A stretch of 40,650 nucleotides of DNA from Asaia platycodi JCM 25414 (GTDB lineage: Bacteria; Pseudomonadota; Alphaproteobacteria; Acetobacterales; Acetobacteraceae). Shown piece by piece: positions 1-7,568 of this stretch. The position numbers and the translations under genes were made by a program. Position 1 is the first letter of the stretch, and the number at the start of each line of letters is the position of its first letter. Under the pieces are notes generated by a model. It saw nothing but the letters and a program-made list of their open reading frames with translations. It made no database searches and had not been told where the DNA came from. Location: positions 1 through 40,650 of the forward strand of contig NZ_BAKW01000025.1 of the NCBI RefSeq assembly GCF_000614545.1, given 5' to 3'.

Positions 1-1
1 C

Positions 2-205
2 CCGCGTCGTCGTGCGTCCATCGGCGTCTTGCCGCCTGCACCTGTCCACATCCGCATCGGGCGCAAGGTCATGTACCGCCCCGCTGACCTCGACAAGTGG
101 CTTGACGACATGGCCGCGGCGTCTGGGTTTGCCCGCGTCTCCCGTCGCCGTGGTCGCCCGACGAAGGTTGAGCAGGCCCAGCGCCAGCAGCAGGCGGAGG
201 GCTGA
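2..205 (+). CDS. HTH/excisionase-like DNA-binding protein, C-terminal part
   Basis: The frame is open from the window edge to a TGA, giving 67 residues with no start in view, so the 5' end is outside. The segment IGRKVMYRPADLDKWLDD has the usual ending of MerR/AlpA-type excisionase HTH domains, where an arginine-rich wing is followed by YRPADLDKWL. A basic tail (RRRGRPTKVEQAQ) with an AT-hook-like RGRP core follows. It probably binds DNA to control excision or transcription of the element. The next small gene starts three bases after its stop, so the two are likely co-transcribed. The fold is fairly safe; the role is inferred. Confidence 0.6.
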   Translation, partial: PRRRASIGVLPPAPVHIRIGRKVMYRPADLDKWLDDMAAASGFARVSRRRGRPTKVEQAQRQQQAEG

Positions 206-208
206 CCG

Positions 209-430
209 ATGGAGACGCTTGCAGAAGTGATTTACCAAAACGGGGAATCATTCAGGCAGAAGTTTGGGTGCAGAATCCCACGGTTCGACACAATACCAAG
301 AATCCAGATTGCCGAAACAACAATCAACAGAATGGTCATAGGTACTGCGCACAAGGTCACGCATGATGAGATAATTAGTGGGGTGCGCGCAGTTTTGGGG
401 CAACATGGACGCGGACGAGGTGTGGATTGA
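209..430 (+). CDS. Small hypothetical protein (73 aa)
   Basis: The ATG lies 3 bases after the stop of the preceding HTH gene, which suggests translational coupling. The product is small and mixed in charge, with no signal peptide or membrane segment and no motif that I recognise. Its base composition is more AT-rich than its neighbours. The 3' end overlaps the start of the next frame by about 26 bases. It could be a small accessory protein of the integrated element. No function is assigned. Confidence 0.4.
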   Translation: METLAEVIYQNGESFRQKFGCRIPRFDTIPRIQIAETTINRMVIGTAHKVTHDEIISGVRAVLGQHGRGRGVD

Positions 431-959
431 GTACGCAGGGGAGAATAGCTTAAGTGGTGGAAGCATAAGGTCTGTAGTGGACGGAATTGAGGTGAGTCTC
501 TGGGGCTGCACCAGAACACGCCTGTATGGGAATGCTACCGGCTGGATTAAGCCTGACGGAATGACTGTCAAGGCGCTCCCAGAGGAGAGGTCGGGGGTGC
601 TGAATATAGTTTTTCACATTGCAGTAGCCGCCGCCACTCTAGCCGAGCCCGGCACCCCTGCTGAACTTGCACCCGTTGACCATGCCGAGGAGCGCCGCAC
701 CCGAGAGACTAACAAGAAGCGCCGCCGGATGGGCCGTCCGCTTGACCTGCCATGCCGCCCAATCATTTGGAACCTCGACAAGGTTCCGGCATGGGACGAG
801 CGCCGCCGGATGGCCACAAGTCGCCGGGAACAGGCCCGACCACATGCCGTAAGGGGACATTGGAGGCACTACAAAAGCGGGAAGGCTGTGCAAATCCGCC
901 CGCATTTCAGATGCGGCATCCCGGAGAGCATGGGCCGGGACTACCGGGTGCGGGCCTAA
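405..959 (+). CDS. Hypothetical protein with RGHWR-KSGK-RPHFR tail
   Basis: I chose the ATG at 405 (MDADEVWIEYAG); an upstream GTG at 378 in the same frame is possible. The product is about 184 aa. The N-terminal half looks like a compact globular domain. A basic stretch (TNKKRRRMGRP) follows, and the C-terminus reads RGHWRHYKSGKAVQIRPHFR. That pattern (GHWR, then GK, then RPH.R) recurs in short domains of plasmid and phage hypothetical proteins and may bind nucleic acid, but I cannot name a family. It overlaps the preceding small gene and ends just before the palindrome cluster at 969-1201. Confidence 0.5.
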   Translation: MDADEVWIEYAGENSLSGGSIRSVVDGIEVSLWGCTRTRLYGNATGWIKPDGMTVKALPEERSGVLNIVFHIAVAAATLAEPGTPAELAPVDHAEERRTRETNKKRRRMGRPLDLPCRPIIWNLDKVPAWDERRRMATSRREQARPHAVRGHWRHYKSGKAVQIRPHFRCGIPESMGRDYRVRA

Positions 960-968
960 TGCTGGCCC

Positions 969-1000
969 GGTCAGGCTAGGGCTAATCGCCCTGGCTGACC
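969..1000. repeat. Palindrome 1: hairpin after the upstream operon
   Basis: Arms at 969-982 and 988-1000 (GGTCAGGCTAGGGC and GCCCTGGCTGACC) pair with one bulge around a TAATC loop. It lies ten bases after the stop of the preceding gene. No T-run follows on either strand, so a simple intrinsic terminator is doubtful. It is the first of three palindromes in this 250-base gap. Confidence 0.55.
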
Positions 1001-1083
1001 TGCTACCCCGGAAATCATGGAAAAAGCAGCGGAACAGCACGGGAACGTTGAAATCCGCCACCCTGAAACTGTTCAATATAGAA

Positions 1084-1135
1084 AAGCCCGCTCTCTGATA
1101 GTCCCGGCAAGGACAGTGACCAGAGAAACGGGCTT
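1084..1135. repeat. Palindrome 2: long stem with inner hairpin, candidate origin or control RNA
   Basis: The outer arms at 1084-1097 (AAGCCCGCTCTCTG) and 1121-1135 (CAGAGAAACGGGCTT) are complementary apart from a small bulge. An inner hairpin, GTCC-CGGCAA-GGAC, sits at 1101-1114. The structure is about 85 bases upstream of the Rep-like reading frame. Such structures are typical of rolling-circle double-strand origins and of replication-control RNAs. The assignment as an origin is an inference from position and shape. Confidence 0.45.
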
Positions 1136-1149
1136 GGTTCGCAACGACA

Positions 1150-1201
1150 CGCGATGAGTTAAGTTATCCCGCCTCTGGCCCGGTTTTCAACACTCATCGC
1201 G
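1150..1201. repeat. Palindrome 3: perfect 10-bp inverted repeat
   Basis: CGCGATGAGT at 1150-1159 and ACTCATCGCG at 1192-1201 are perfect reverse complements separated by 32 bases. The structure ends about 20 bases before the likely ATG of the Rep-like gene, so it could mask the start region or serve as a Rep-binding or operator site. Confidence 0.5.
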
Positions 1202-1220
1202 CAGGCGGTGGGTGTTTTTT

Positions 1221-2441
1221 ATGGTTGGCGACAGGCGGCAGTTTTGGGAAGACGTGGAGGACCGGGAACGGCTCCGTCTCCCCGCGCCCGACGCCGATGA
1301 CGTGGCAGGCAGGGACGAGGTGCTGCGTCAGGACGTAGGGCTTGCCGCAAAGATTCTTCGGGCCACAAACCTCGACTTGTTCGGAAATCCGGCAAGCCTG
1401 CATGATATCGCATCCGTTACGATGCACCCATCACGCATCCCGGCGGCGGCATTGCTCAGGCGCTCCCGGTTGTTCCAGACCGTCAGGAACACGGACGCAA
1501 CGTTTTGGCGCAAGGAATTCAAAACGTTCATGACCGAGCGCCGGGCAGAGCGCAGAAATCACAAACACATCATGGTCAGGCTGACAGCGGTGGGACACTG
1601 GACGCACCCATCAGGCGTGCATGATGTCTGTGATTTGCGATAAGACGGCCAGCGCGTCTACAGCGCCATGGCGGCGGCATTGTACGACGCAGAACACAGA
1701 ATCAGAATCCTGCGCGGCATTGTTCTTCCGCTCTATGTCGGAACGCATGACGTTTTTGCGGACAACGGCTGGATTGTGAAACGTCACTACCATGTAGGCA
1801 TTGATATCAACCGGGCCGGGCTTTCGGTTGAAGACTGGCAGTTCGTCCGGGAGCGTCTAAAGCGTCATTTCCTTGACCGTGGCTTCACTATCTACGTCCC
1901 TGAACTCGACCAGTATGACGACGAGGACGCGGAGTGGGCCGCATGGTACGCATCAGGAAAAACGAAGACGGAAGAAGGCGAGCCGGACGAATTGGACCCG
2001 GACGCTCTGGCTGAATACCACCGGCAGACAGTCGGGAGTGATTTCTATAATCCACGCGGGGATTTCCGCAGGTTTCGCGCTGACCTGAACCGGGGCGGCT
2101 TGAGGTCAAAATTCATCGGGCAGGGCATCGAACTAGTCGCCAAGGGCACCAGAGGTGCGCGGACTGGCGACTATCAGCCTCATGCCCGCGCACTCGTGAA
2201 TCACCGTTCAGATGGTTTCGAGGTGCGAACAAATGTTGTCATCGCGCATCCGGACGCCGTGGACCTGAATCCCGGCGCACTGGTAGCATGTGACCTGTCG
2301 GAAGATATTCGCCGCGCCCGGTATCTTGCCGATGATGGCCTTGCGGTGGTCCTGCGCCGCCAGAATGAGGACACATGGCAGGCACTGGCCGAATGGCTGG
2401 CGACCCTCGCACGTCTACACCGTCTTATGGTATCTCCGTAA
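1221..2441 (+). pseudogene. Rolling-circle (HUH) Rep-like protein, split by an in-frame TAA
   Basis: Two open stretches (1221-1640 and 1668-2441) lie in the same frame, separated only by a TAA at 1641-1643. Read through, they give about 400 aa with a Rep-like order: a hydrophobic strand HIMVRLTAVGHW (motif-1-like), then GTHDVFADNGWIVKRHYHVGID with an H-Y-H (HUH, motif-2-like), and AKGTRGARTGDY resembling the KG-RGGRTP segment late in many Rep domains. The catalytic Tyr may be in LAEYHRQTV, but this is not certain. HUH Reps nick the plus origin and start rolling-circle replication. The stop may be genuine decay, a base error, or two separate polypeptides. A one-base slip near 2427 could also join the 3' end to the next frame. 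The family call is moderate. Confidence 0.45.
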
Positions 2442-2995
2442 AACCTGATGTCATCCTTCCCTCTGCCGTCATCCACCTGATGGAGAACAACACCCATCGT
2501 GTCGCCGAGGTCCTGAACACAGCCATGGGATATCTGCCCGGCGTCACTAGCGCCATCAGAAACCGCCCGATGACATCAACCGCAGTCAGGTTGTGCATGA
2601 AGGAGGTCATTGAGAGCGCGAGGAACACTCACAGGTTTCTGTCATCTGTCCGCCGCATCCGTGGTCTGGGTACCCCACAGGACGGCGACAATGGCGGAAT
2701 ACCGCCGGAAATGGTGGGAGACTGGCAGGCACAGGCCGCCCGCCTTCTTGCCGACACGCTGAATCCGCCAGCACCCGCCAAGGCCGCCCGGTCCGCACGT
2801 CTGACCCTGACTCCACGTCCACCGAAGCCCGCACCGGAGCCAGCCCCGCAGTCCGCGCCTGACGATGAAGAAGCGGCATGGAGGCAGGCAATCGAGGACC
2901 AGAAAGCTGAATATACGTCCCGGATTGCCGCTCAAGAGGCCGGGGAAGCCCGTGAGCAGGCGAAAGCCCCTCATGATGCACTCGCCCACATTTGA
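2375..2995 (+). CDS. Hypothetical protein, possible continuation of the Rep-like gene
   Basis: The frame has about 206 codons from ATG 2375, overlapping the Rep-like frame by 67 bases; an ATG at 2480 is an alternative. The N-terminal half (GISVKPDVILPSAV onward) looks globular. The middle is a Pro/Ala-rich linker (PAPAKAARSARLTLTPRPP) and the C-terminus is a charged helix with many E, A and K. The shift relative to the Rep-like frame is what one lost base would give, and RLYGISVKPD reads smoothly across the junction. It may therefore be the C-terminal domain of that protein. No family is recognised. Confidence 0.4.
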   Translation: MAGTGRMAGDPRTSTPSYGISVKPDVILPSAVIHLMENNTHRVAEVLNTAMGYLPGVTSAIRNRPMTSTAVRLCMKEVIESARNTHRFLSSVRRIRGLGTPQDGDNGGIPPEMVGDWQAQAARLLADTLNPPAPAKAARSARLTLTPRPPKPAPEPAPQSAPDDEEAAWRQAIEDQKAEYTSRIAAQEAGEAREQAKAPHDALAHI

Positions 2996-3134
2996 GGCGA
3001 ATACGCCGCCTCAAAGCGACTACAGGTCCGAGGCGGTCAGGTCAGGCACGTTCCGACGAAGTTCCGAAATCAGCCAGGCGACTGGCTGCCATATCCTCGT
3101 GCTAAGAGTAGGAAACATATTTTGGAGGCAATCA

Positions 3135-3536
3135 ATGAGTGAGCAAGAAAATCTTACACTGATGAGCAGAATGGCCTTACTCAAGGCTGCTGTAGATGCA
3201 GCATACGACTACATCCTACACAATACCGTTCTCACGTTTGAACAGGTGAATTCCCCTCGACTTCAAAGGATAAAGACAGCGCATGAATTCTTCCCCACAT
3301 TCGTAAATCTTCTGGACAGGTTCTCTAGTGAGCATAACGTTCCTGCTGCTGGTCTTGATGTCTCGACGCTAGAGAGGATTGCGCCTAGCGATTCAGATGA
3401 GGTGCTAAAAGCGGTGGGCGCATCTCTTAGTAGATTTCAATATGTATGCTCCCATTACCGTTCATCCTCTTCTGCCTTTAGGGAATTTGAAGGTTGCCTA
3501 GCCAACTTTCTGAAACTTGTGAAAGAGGAAAAGTAA
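3135..3536 (+). CDS. Hypothetical helical protein (133 aa)
   Basis: The ATG at 3135 follows GGAGG at a good distance (TTTGGAGGCAATCAATG), which decides the start although the frame is open upstream. The product is mostly helical, has no membrane segment and no motif that I know. It is clearly more AT-rich than the flanking genes, which suggests a different origin. Its C-terminus (NFLKLVKEEK) is charged. It stands alone between two hairpin-bearing gaps, as cargo genes often do. No function is assigned. Confidence 0.6.
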   Translation: MSEQENLTLMSRMALLKAAVDAAYDYILHNTVLTFEQVNSPRLQRIKTAHEFFPTFVNLLDRFSSEHNVPAAGLDVSTLERIAPSDSDEVLKAVGASLSRFQYVCSHYRSSSSAFREFEGCLANFLKLVKEEK

Positions 3537-3545
3537 TAAGCGCCT

Positions 3546-3582
3546 GATGGCTGGGCGAGGCCGCAGGCAGACCCCGGCCATC
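3546..3582. terminator. Strong hairpin after the 133-aa gene
   Basis: The arms GATGGCTGGG (3546-3555) and CCCCGGCCATC (3572-3582) pair almost fully. The hairpin begins 10 bases after the stop at 3536. No clear T-run follows, so it may be a weak terminator or only an RNA-stabilising stem. The rest of 3583-3690 shows nothing that I can name. Confidence 0.35.
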
Positions 3583-3691
3583 CCTTCGAGCGCATCCAGA
3601 CCCGCAGGGTGTGGATAAGTGCGAGAACAACTAGAGACGCAATTTTCAACAATAAAATCAATGAAGACCCGAAATAAATATCGGGGCTTAA

Positions 3692-3731
3692 TTGATGCAA
3701 TCGTACCAATTTCTATAGAATTTGGTATAAT
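3692..3731 (+). promoter_or_regulatory. Candidate sigma-70 promoter for the resolvase genes
   Basis: TTGATG at 3692-3697 is followed after 16 bases by TATAGA (3714-3719). A perfect TATAAT lies at 3726-3731 but lacks a good -35 at the usual distance. The area is AT-rich against a GC-rich background and lies about 70 bases upstream of the ATG at 3799. Confidence 0.4.
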
Positions 3732-3798
3732 GATATCAAGTCAGAGGGAAATTGTCGTCTGGCGTATCGTTTTCTGTACCGTAACTTCAGGGGGCAAT

Positions 3799-4098
3799 AT
3801 GGCTATTTACGGATACGTTCGCGGCATGGCGGGCGCAGGCGCATGGAAACTTCATCAGGAGATGAGCCGCGAGGGTTGTGACATCATCACCTTTGTTGCG
3901 GACGACGACGTACCCACCGACATTGAGAGCGAGACGCATCTGGCAAACATGGTCAGCCAGATGGAACCGGGGGATATCCTTGTCATCCCGGACATCCATC
4001 ACGTCGCGTGTGATTTCGATGAATGCGCCGGTGATGAAGCCCGGCAGGCTATTGACCGGATTGGCGCTTCCCTTCGCGTTCTCCGGGAGGTCGCCTGA
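3799..4098 (+). CDS. Resolvase-like protein lacking the catalytic serine
   Basis: The product has 99 aa and starts MAIYGYVRGMAGAG. It follows the serine-recombinase N-terminal plan: strand YGYVR, later MVSQMEPGDILVIPDIHHV in place of the usual GD-L-V-LDRLGR segment. The catalytic Ser expected in YxRVS is absent (YVRGM), and the DRLGR arginine motif has become DIHHV. There is no C-terminal HTH. It therefore cannot recombine DNA by the known mechanism. Its stop overlaps the ATG of the complete-type resolvase gene (TGATG), so the two are coupled. It may be a dead paralogue acting as a regulator or subunit, or a relic. The family call is good; the role is unknown. Confidence 0.6.
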   Translation: MAIYGYVRGMAGAGAWKLHQEMSREGCDIITFVADDDVPTDIESETHLANMVSQMEPGDILVIPDIHHVACDFDECAGDEARQAIDRIGASLRVLREVA

Positions 4099-4728
4099 TG
4101 GCTGTTTATGGATACGCCCGCGTCTCCACGCCTCGCCAGAATATCGCGCCGCAGGTGAAAGCCCTGCGCGCAGCAGGAATCCCGAAAGACAGGATTTTTC
4201 AGGATAAATCGACCGGTCGCATTGTGGACCGGCCCGGCCTGAATGCGCTCCTGTCCGCAATCCAGCCGGGCGACACGGTGACGTGCTGGAAAGTGGACCG
4301 TCTGGGTCGGTCGTTCCTTGAATGTGCCCAGATTGCCGCGAGGCTTCGGGCTGACTACGACGCGCACATCACGACGATAACCGGCGGCGTGGACACTCGG
4401 ACAACCGAAGGCCGGTTCCTGTTCTCGGCACTTCTCGCCGTGGCGGAACTGGAAACTGAACTCAGGGCCGAGCGGCAGGGCTGGAAGACGCACGCGAGAA
4501 GCGCAAGCAGACCGGGCGTCAGGGCGTCGGTGGTGGTCGCCGACCAACACTGACCAGCCGCCAGCGTGAGCACGCGCGCCAGATGAAAGTCGAGGGCAAA
4601 TCCATCACGGAAATCCAGCGGCTTTTTAACGTCAGCCGGGGTGTTGCTCAGAGAGCAGCGGCGGGCCGGGAGGCAGTGCTGGATGATTTCGATTTCAAGA
4701 AGCCGGAAGACCGGGAGCGCGTGCGGAA
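4098..4728 (+). pseudogene. Serine recombinase (resolvase/invertase family), frameshifted
   Basis: The N-terminus MAVYGYARVSTPRQN carries the catalytic Ser (RVS), and WKVDRLGRSFLE carries the DRLGR arginines. It acts on DNA by cutting and rejoining at a res- or inversion-type site through a serine-DNA link. The written frame goes out near 4478-4481 (RAERQGWK to a stop at 4553). The next frame continues with LEDAREKRKQTGRQGV, the usual linker, and an HTH (SITEIQRLFNVSRGVAQRAA). One missing G in the GGG run would join them (ERQGLEDAREK). A second shift near 4728 leads into the frame of the next gene, so the true 3' end is unclear. It is probably active if the breaks are sequencing errors. Confidence 0.65.
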
Positions 4729-4920
4729 ATCGAGGCCACGAAGCGCCATCCCGAGACACCCGCGCCCGGCATTATTTCTCTCGATAATCACCGTGCCTTG
4801 CGTCGGCAGGCGCGACACTCACAGAGAGCCGTTGACGGGCTGTCTGCCGAGATTGTGCGCCTTGAAGCGCTCATTGCAGAGGAGGCCCGTCAGCGGACTT
4901 CACTGGATGGAGCGCACACG

Positions 4921-6123
4921 ATGGCGAAGAAAATCAAGACGGGATGGATGGCAGGCGCGGACGGATACGCAGCATTGCCGGACAATCTGAAAGCGGCCGC
5001 AAGGAAATCATATAACAAGTGGAAAGGCAGGCAGGTCACAGACGGCAGGAACAGCGCAGACGTGTTCAGCCTGAGCGATTATGTCGATTACGTTCAGGGC
5101 AGGCGGAACGATGAACGTGGATGGAGATTCGAGCGTCCGGACGACGAGGCAAACACTATCCGCAGGGCACCAGAGCCGACGCCGGAAATCGTTGACAGTG
5201 ACGCCCCGCCTGCACCGCAAGACGACCCGGACGACATGCCGGAAAGTGACGGCTGGGACCGTGAGAGCCGGTTCCGCGCCCGTCTTCTGGCTGGTCACTA
5301 CAAGATTTCTGAAAGCAGCCTGACGCCTGAGCAGGTCGCTGCCATTTCGAAAATCCGAATTGACCGCAACCGGGGCGTTGCCACGATTGAACTGCACACG
5401 GGCGACGTTTTTGAGGATTTCGGGGACCGGATTGTCAGCCCCCGTGACCCATCCCCGGAGACGGCGGCACAACTGGCGCAGGCCGCAGTTTTGCACGGCT
5501 GGTCTAACGTCCAGCTTACCGGAACCCCGGCTTACCGCGATGAAGTCGCCATTGCCCTGAGCCTGCTGGAACCCCCGGTTTCTCACGATTGGAAACTCTC
5601 ACGGGCGGCACAGGAGCGGCTTGACGCTGCCCTTGCCGAGCGGCAGGCAGCACACGAGAACACGAACGCCATCAGGCCCATTGAAGCCCCGGCGAACGAG
5701 ATAGTGCCGGAAAGTCCGTCTAGGGCTGTCGCCCTGGACGAACCGCAGCCAGAAGCGCCAGCGGATACGGATGACGGTTACGACCCGGATGCTGACCCTG
5801 ATTTCGTGCCCGTTGGCCCTGACCATATCGACTATGGCGAGGCATGGGAGGCCGAGAAACTGGCGGCGGTCGAGGCTCGGGAGCAGGCAGAGGAAATCAC
5901 GACGGAAGACCTACTGAAACTTGCGCAAGATTCACCGCCGCCGACCGTCCGGATTGCTGCCGTGGTTTTGGGAACAGGCAACGTTGTGTCCGTGGAGTGG
6001 TTGCAGGCAAACCGGGATGCTTACGCTGGCATGTCGGCGGCGGATATCATGTCAGTCTTCCCGTCGTTCATAGGGGGAGCAGGTGAATCCAGCGGCCTTC
6101 GAAAACGACCCGTCCGGTGGTGA
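4921..6123 (+). CDS. Large acidic hypothetical protein of the element (400 aa)
   Basis: I chose the ATG at 4921 (MAKKIKTGWMAGADGY) because GGATGGAG lies upstream. The frame is open farther back, to a TTG at 4798 and beyond, and with two one-base corrections it would be continuous with the resolvase, so an N-terminal fusion cannot be excluded. Residues 1-60 are basic and helical. A proline- and aspartate-rich spacer (PEPTPEIVDSDAPPAPQDD) follows, then a mixed domain near residues 110-230 and an acidic region (DTDDGYDPDADPDFVPVGP). There is no signal or membrane segment. It overlaps the next gene by about 40 bases. Such long linker-rich proteins occur in mobilization regions, but I recognise no domain. 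Confidence 0.55.
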   Translation: MAKKIKTGWMAGADGYAALPDNLKAAARKSYNKWKGRQVTDGRNSADVFSLSDYVDYVQGRRNDERGWRFERPDDEANTIRRAPEPTPEIVDSDAPPAPQDDPDDMPESDGWDRESRFRARLLAGHYKISESSLTPEQVAAISKIRIDRNRGVATIELHTGDVFEDFGDRIVSPRDPSPETAAQLAQAAVLHGWSNVQLTGTPAYRDEVAIALSLLEPPVSHDWKLSRAAQERLDAALAERQAAHENTNAIRPIEAPANEIVPESPSRAVALDEPQPEAPADTDDGYDPDADPDFVPVGPDHIDYGEAWEAEKLAAVEAREQAEEITTEDLLKLAQDSPPPTVRIAAVVLGTGNVVSVEWLQANRDAYAGMSAADIMSVFPSFIGGAGESSGLRKRPVRW

Positions 6124-7315
6124 AGACCTCGACCATGCCATGCAGGAGGCGGACCGGGAGTGGACCCGGCAGGTAGGCGACGCCGTGGAGGCGTGGGAGG
6201 AAGCGACAGGCCGTGAACTTGCCGACCTGCCGCACGTGGAATGCCGACAGGTGTTCATCACGGACCCAGCCGACCCAGCGGGCGACCTTGACGCGGCGGA
6301 CATGCGCACGCGCCCGGAACTGGCAAGGGTGTCCGACAGGCTGAAAAAACTGACGAACGAGCAGCTAGAAAAGCGGCTTTCTCAGACCTTCCCGCACTAT
6401 CATCCTGATGTCGGTGCTCCCGACGCCAGAGACCACGCCGTTGCGAAATGGAAAGCTCGCAGGGCAGCAAAGAAGGAGGCAAACAATGCGAAAAATCAGG
6501 AGAATCACGAGGCTCGTGTTCCCGGTCATGATGAGCCTGTAAGTCCTGTTGTCTCTGACCCTGCACCCGACCCAGACGGCGGCAATGCTCGCCGGGACAT
6601 GGCAGACGTTCGACCGCAGCGGACTGCCGGTGATGGTGCTGACGCTGTTCGGGATAGCCGCTCTGTTCCACTTCGCCCGGCACCGGCTGAACAGTCTGGC
6701 GAGCAGGTAATCAGGCAGACGCTTGCGGAAATCCGGGAACGCTATGCTCATGAGGCCGCACGGCTCGACGTTCCCGCACTGACCGTCCTTCTTGAACCCC
6801 GGCAGGCCGCCATTGACGGCGCCATCAGGGCAGCAGAGAAAGCCGCATCCAAGGCAACGAGAGAGGCCAAGACCGCACGGAATAACGCCTCTTTCCTGTC
6901 ACCGGGCACCCGGAATGCCGCAGAGGACGCAGAGAAGCTGGCACAGGCTCTAAAGGCCGAGGCCGACCGCCTGAAAGAAGGCCGCCATGCAGCATTGGTG
7001 CAGGCCCGCAAGAATGCCGAAGCCGAGCGGAAGGAACTGACGACTGAATCAGAGCGTCAGGCCCGGTCGCCAGATTATCAGAAAGCAGAGCGTGCGCTCA
7101 GGGATGCAAACTTGATTGACCTTGCACTGGACAGCCGGGACGCGGGCACGCTGGAAGCGCTGAAAACCGGGGATTTCTCTGCCATCAGGGCAGCGGCTCA
7201 GGATTGGCAGCGTAAGCAGCGGAGGCAGGCCGATGCTCTGGAAGTGGCCCGGCTCAAGGCAGGTCCGAAGGCCAAGCAGGCGCAAAAGACCGGGCTTTCT
7301 GTCGTCCCGGAGTGA
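6083..7315 (+). CDS. Coiled-coil-rich hypothetical protein (410 aa)
   Basis: It begins at a GTG preceded by AGGGGGAGCAG, a strong ribosome site, inside the 3' end of the previous gene, so translation is coupled. Residues 1-150 are acidic then basic. A low-complexity linker covers about 150-215. From about 220 to the end it is nearly all helix with Ala, Glu, Lys and Arg repeats (AIRAAEKAASKATREAKTA), predicting a long coiled coil. It ends with a basic tail. A terminator follows at 7353. The layout recalls C-terminal parts of relaxase or mobilization proteins, but no catalytic motif is visible. An alternative frame inside it (6486-6710) has membrane-protein character. Confidence 0.55.
   Translation: MNPAAFENDPSGGEDLDHAMQEADREWTRQVGDAVEAWEEATGRELADLPHVECRQVFITDPADPAGDLDAADMRTRPELARVSDRLKKLTNEQLEKRLSQTFPHYHPDVGAPDARDHAVAKWKARRAAKKEANNAKNQENHEARVPGHDEPVSPVVSDPAPDPDGGNARRDMADVRPQRTAGDGADAVRDSRSVPLRPAPAEQSGEQVIRQTLAEIRERYAHEAARLDVPALTVLLEPRQAAIDGAIRAAEKAASKATREAKTARNNASFLSPGTRNAAEDAEKLAQALKAEADRLKEGRHAALVQARKNAEAERKELTTESERQARSPDYQKAERALRDANLIDLALDSRDAGTLEALKTGDFSAIRAAAQDWQRKQRRQADALEVARLKAGPKAKQAQKTGLSVVPE
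6486..6710 (+). other. Nested out-of-frame small membrane reading frame, interrupted
   Basis: Within the 410-aa gene an AAGGAGG box is followed at good spacing by ATG 6486. The frame reads MRKIRRITRLVFPVMMSL, then a TAA at 6540, then continues in the same frame as VLLSLTLHPTQ and later LPVMVLTLFGIAALFHFARH before TAA at 6708. This looks like a small membrane protein with two hydrophobic segments broken by one stop. It could be a decayed embedded gene or chance. Confidence 0.25.
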
Positions 7316-7352
7316 CCTGACAACATTACGAGGATTAAATCTGGTTCAGGAA

Positions 7353-7384
7353 GGGGGCGTTCATTTATGAGCGCTCCCTTTTTC
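7353..7384 (+). terminator. Intrinsic terminator of the element's plus-strand operon
   Basis: GGGGGCG and CGCTCCC form a stem (one mismatch) around TTCATTTATGAG, followed by six T's. It begins about 37 bases after the stop of the coiled-coil gene and closes the block of genes running from about 3700. Confidence 0.65.
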
Positions 7385-7507
7385 GTGTTCATGAATTCAT
7401 GACCTCATTTATAAATAGATATGACCATTTATGATGTTATTAATAAATATAGAATTGATTCCATTCTGATTTGTAATGTTACTGACTGCTTTATGCTTTT
7501 AGATAAC

Positions 7508-7536
7508 TTGCCGGTGCGTCTGTGAAGACCTATCGT
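7508..7536 (+). promoter_or_regulatory. Candidate promoter in an AT-rich gap
   Basis: TTGCCG (7508-7513), a 17-base spacer and TATCGT (7531-7536) lie about 33 bases upstream of the GTG at 7569. The whole gap 7385-7560 is unusually AT-rich and holds no gene that I can support. Confidence 0.35.
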
Positions 7537-7568
7537 ATATCTGTATTCAACGAGCGGAGAACAGAACA

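Noticed and set aside
1150..1220. Intrinsic terminator before the Rep-like gene
   Set aside because: Six T's follow GGTGGGTG, but the inverted repeat ends 13 bases earlier and the spacing does not fit a terminator stem directly followed by a T-run.
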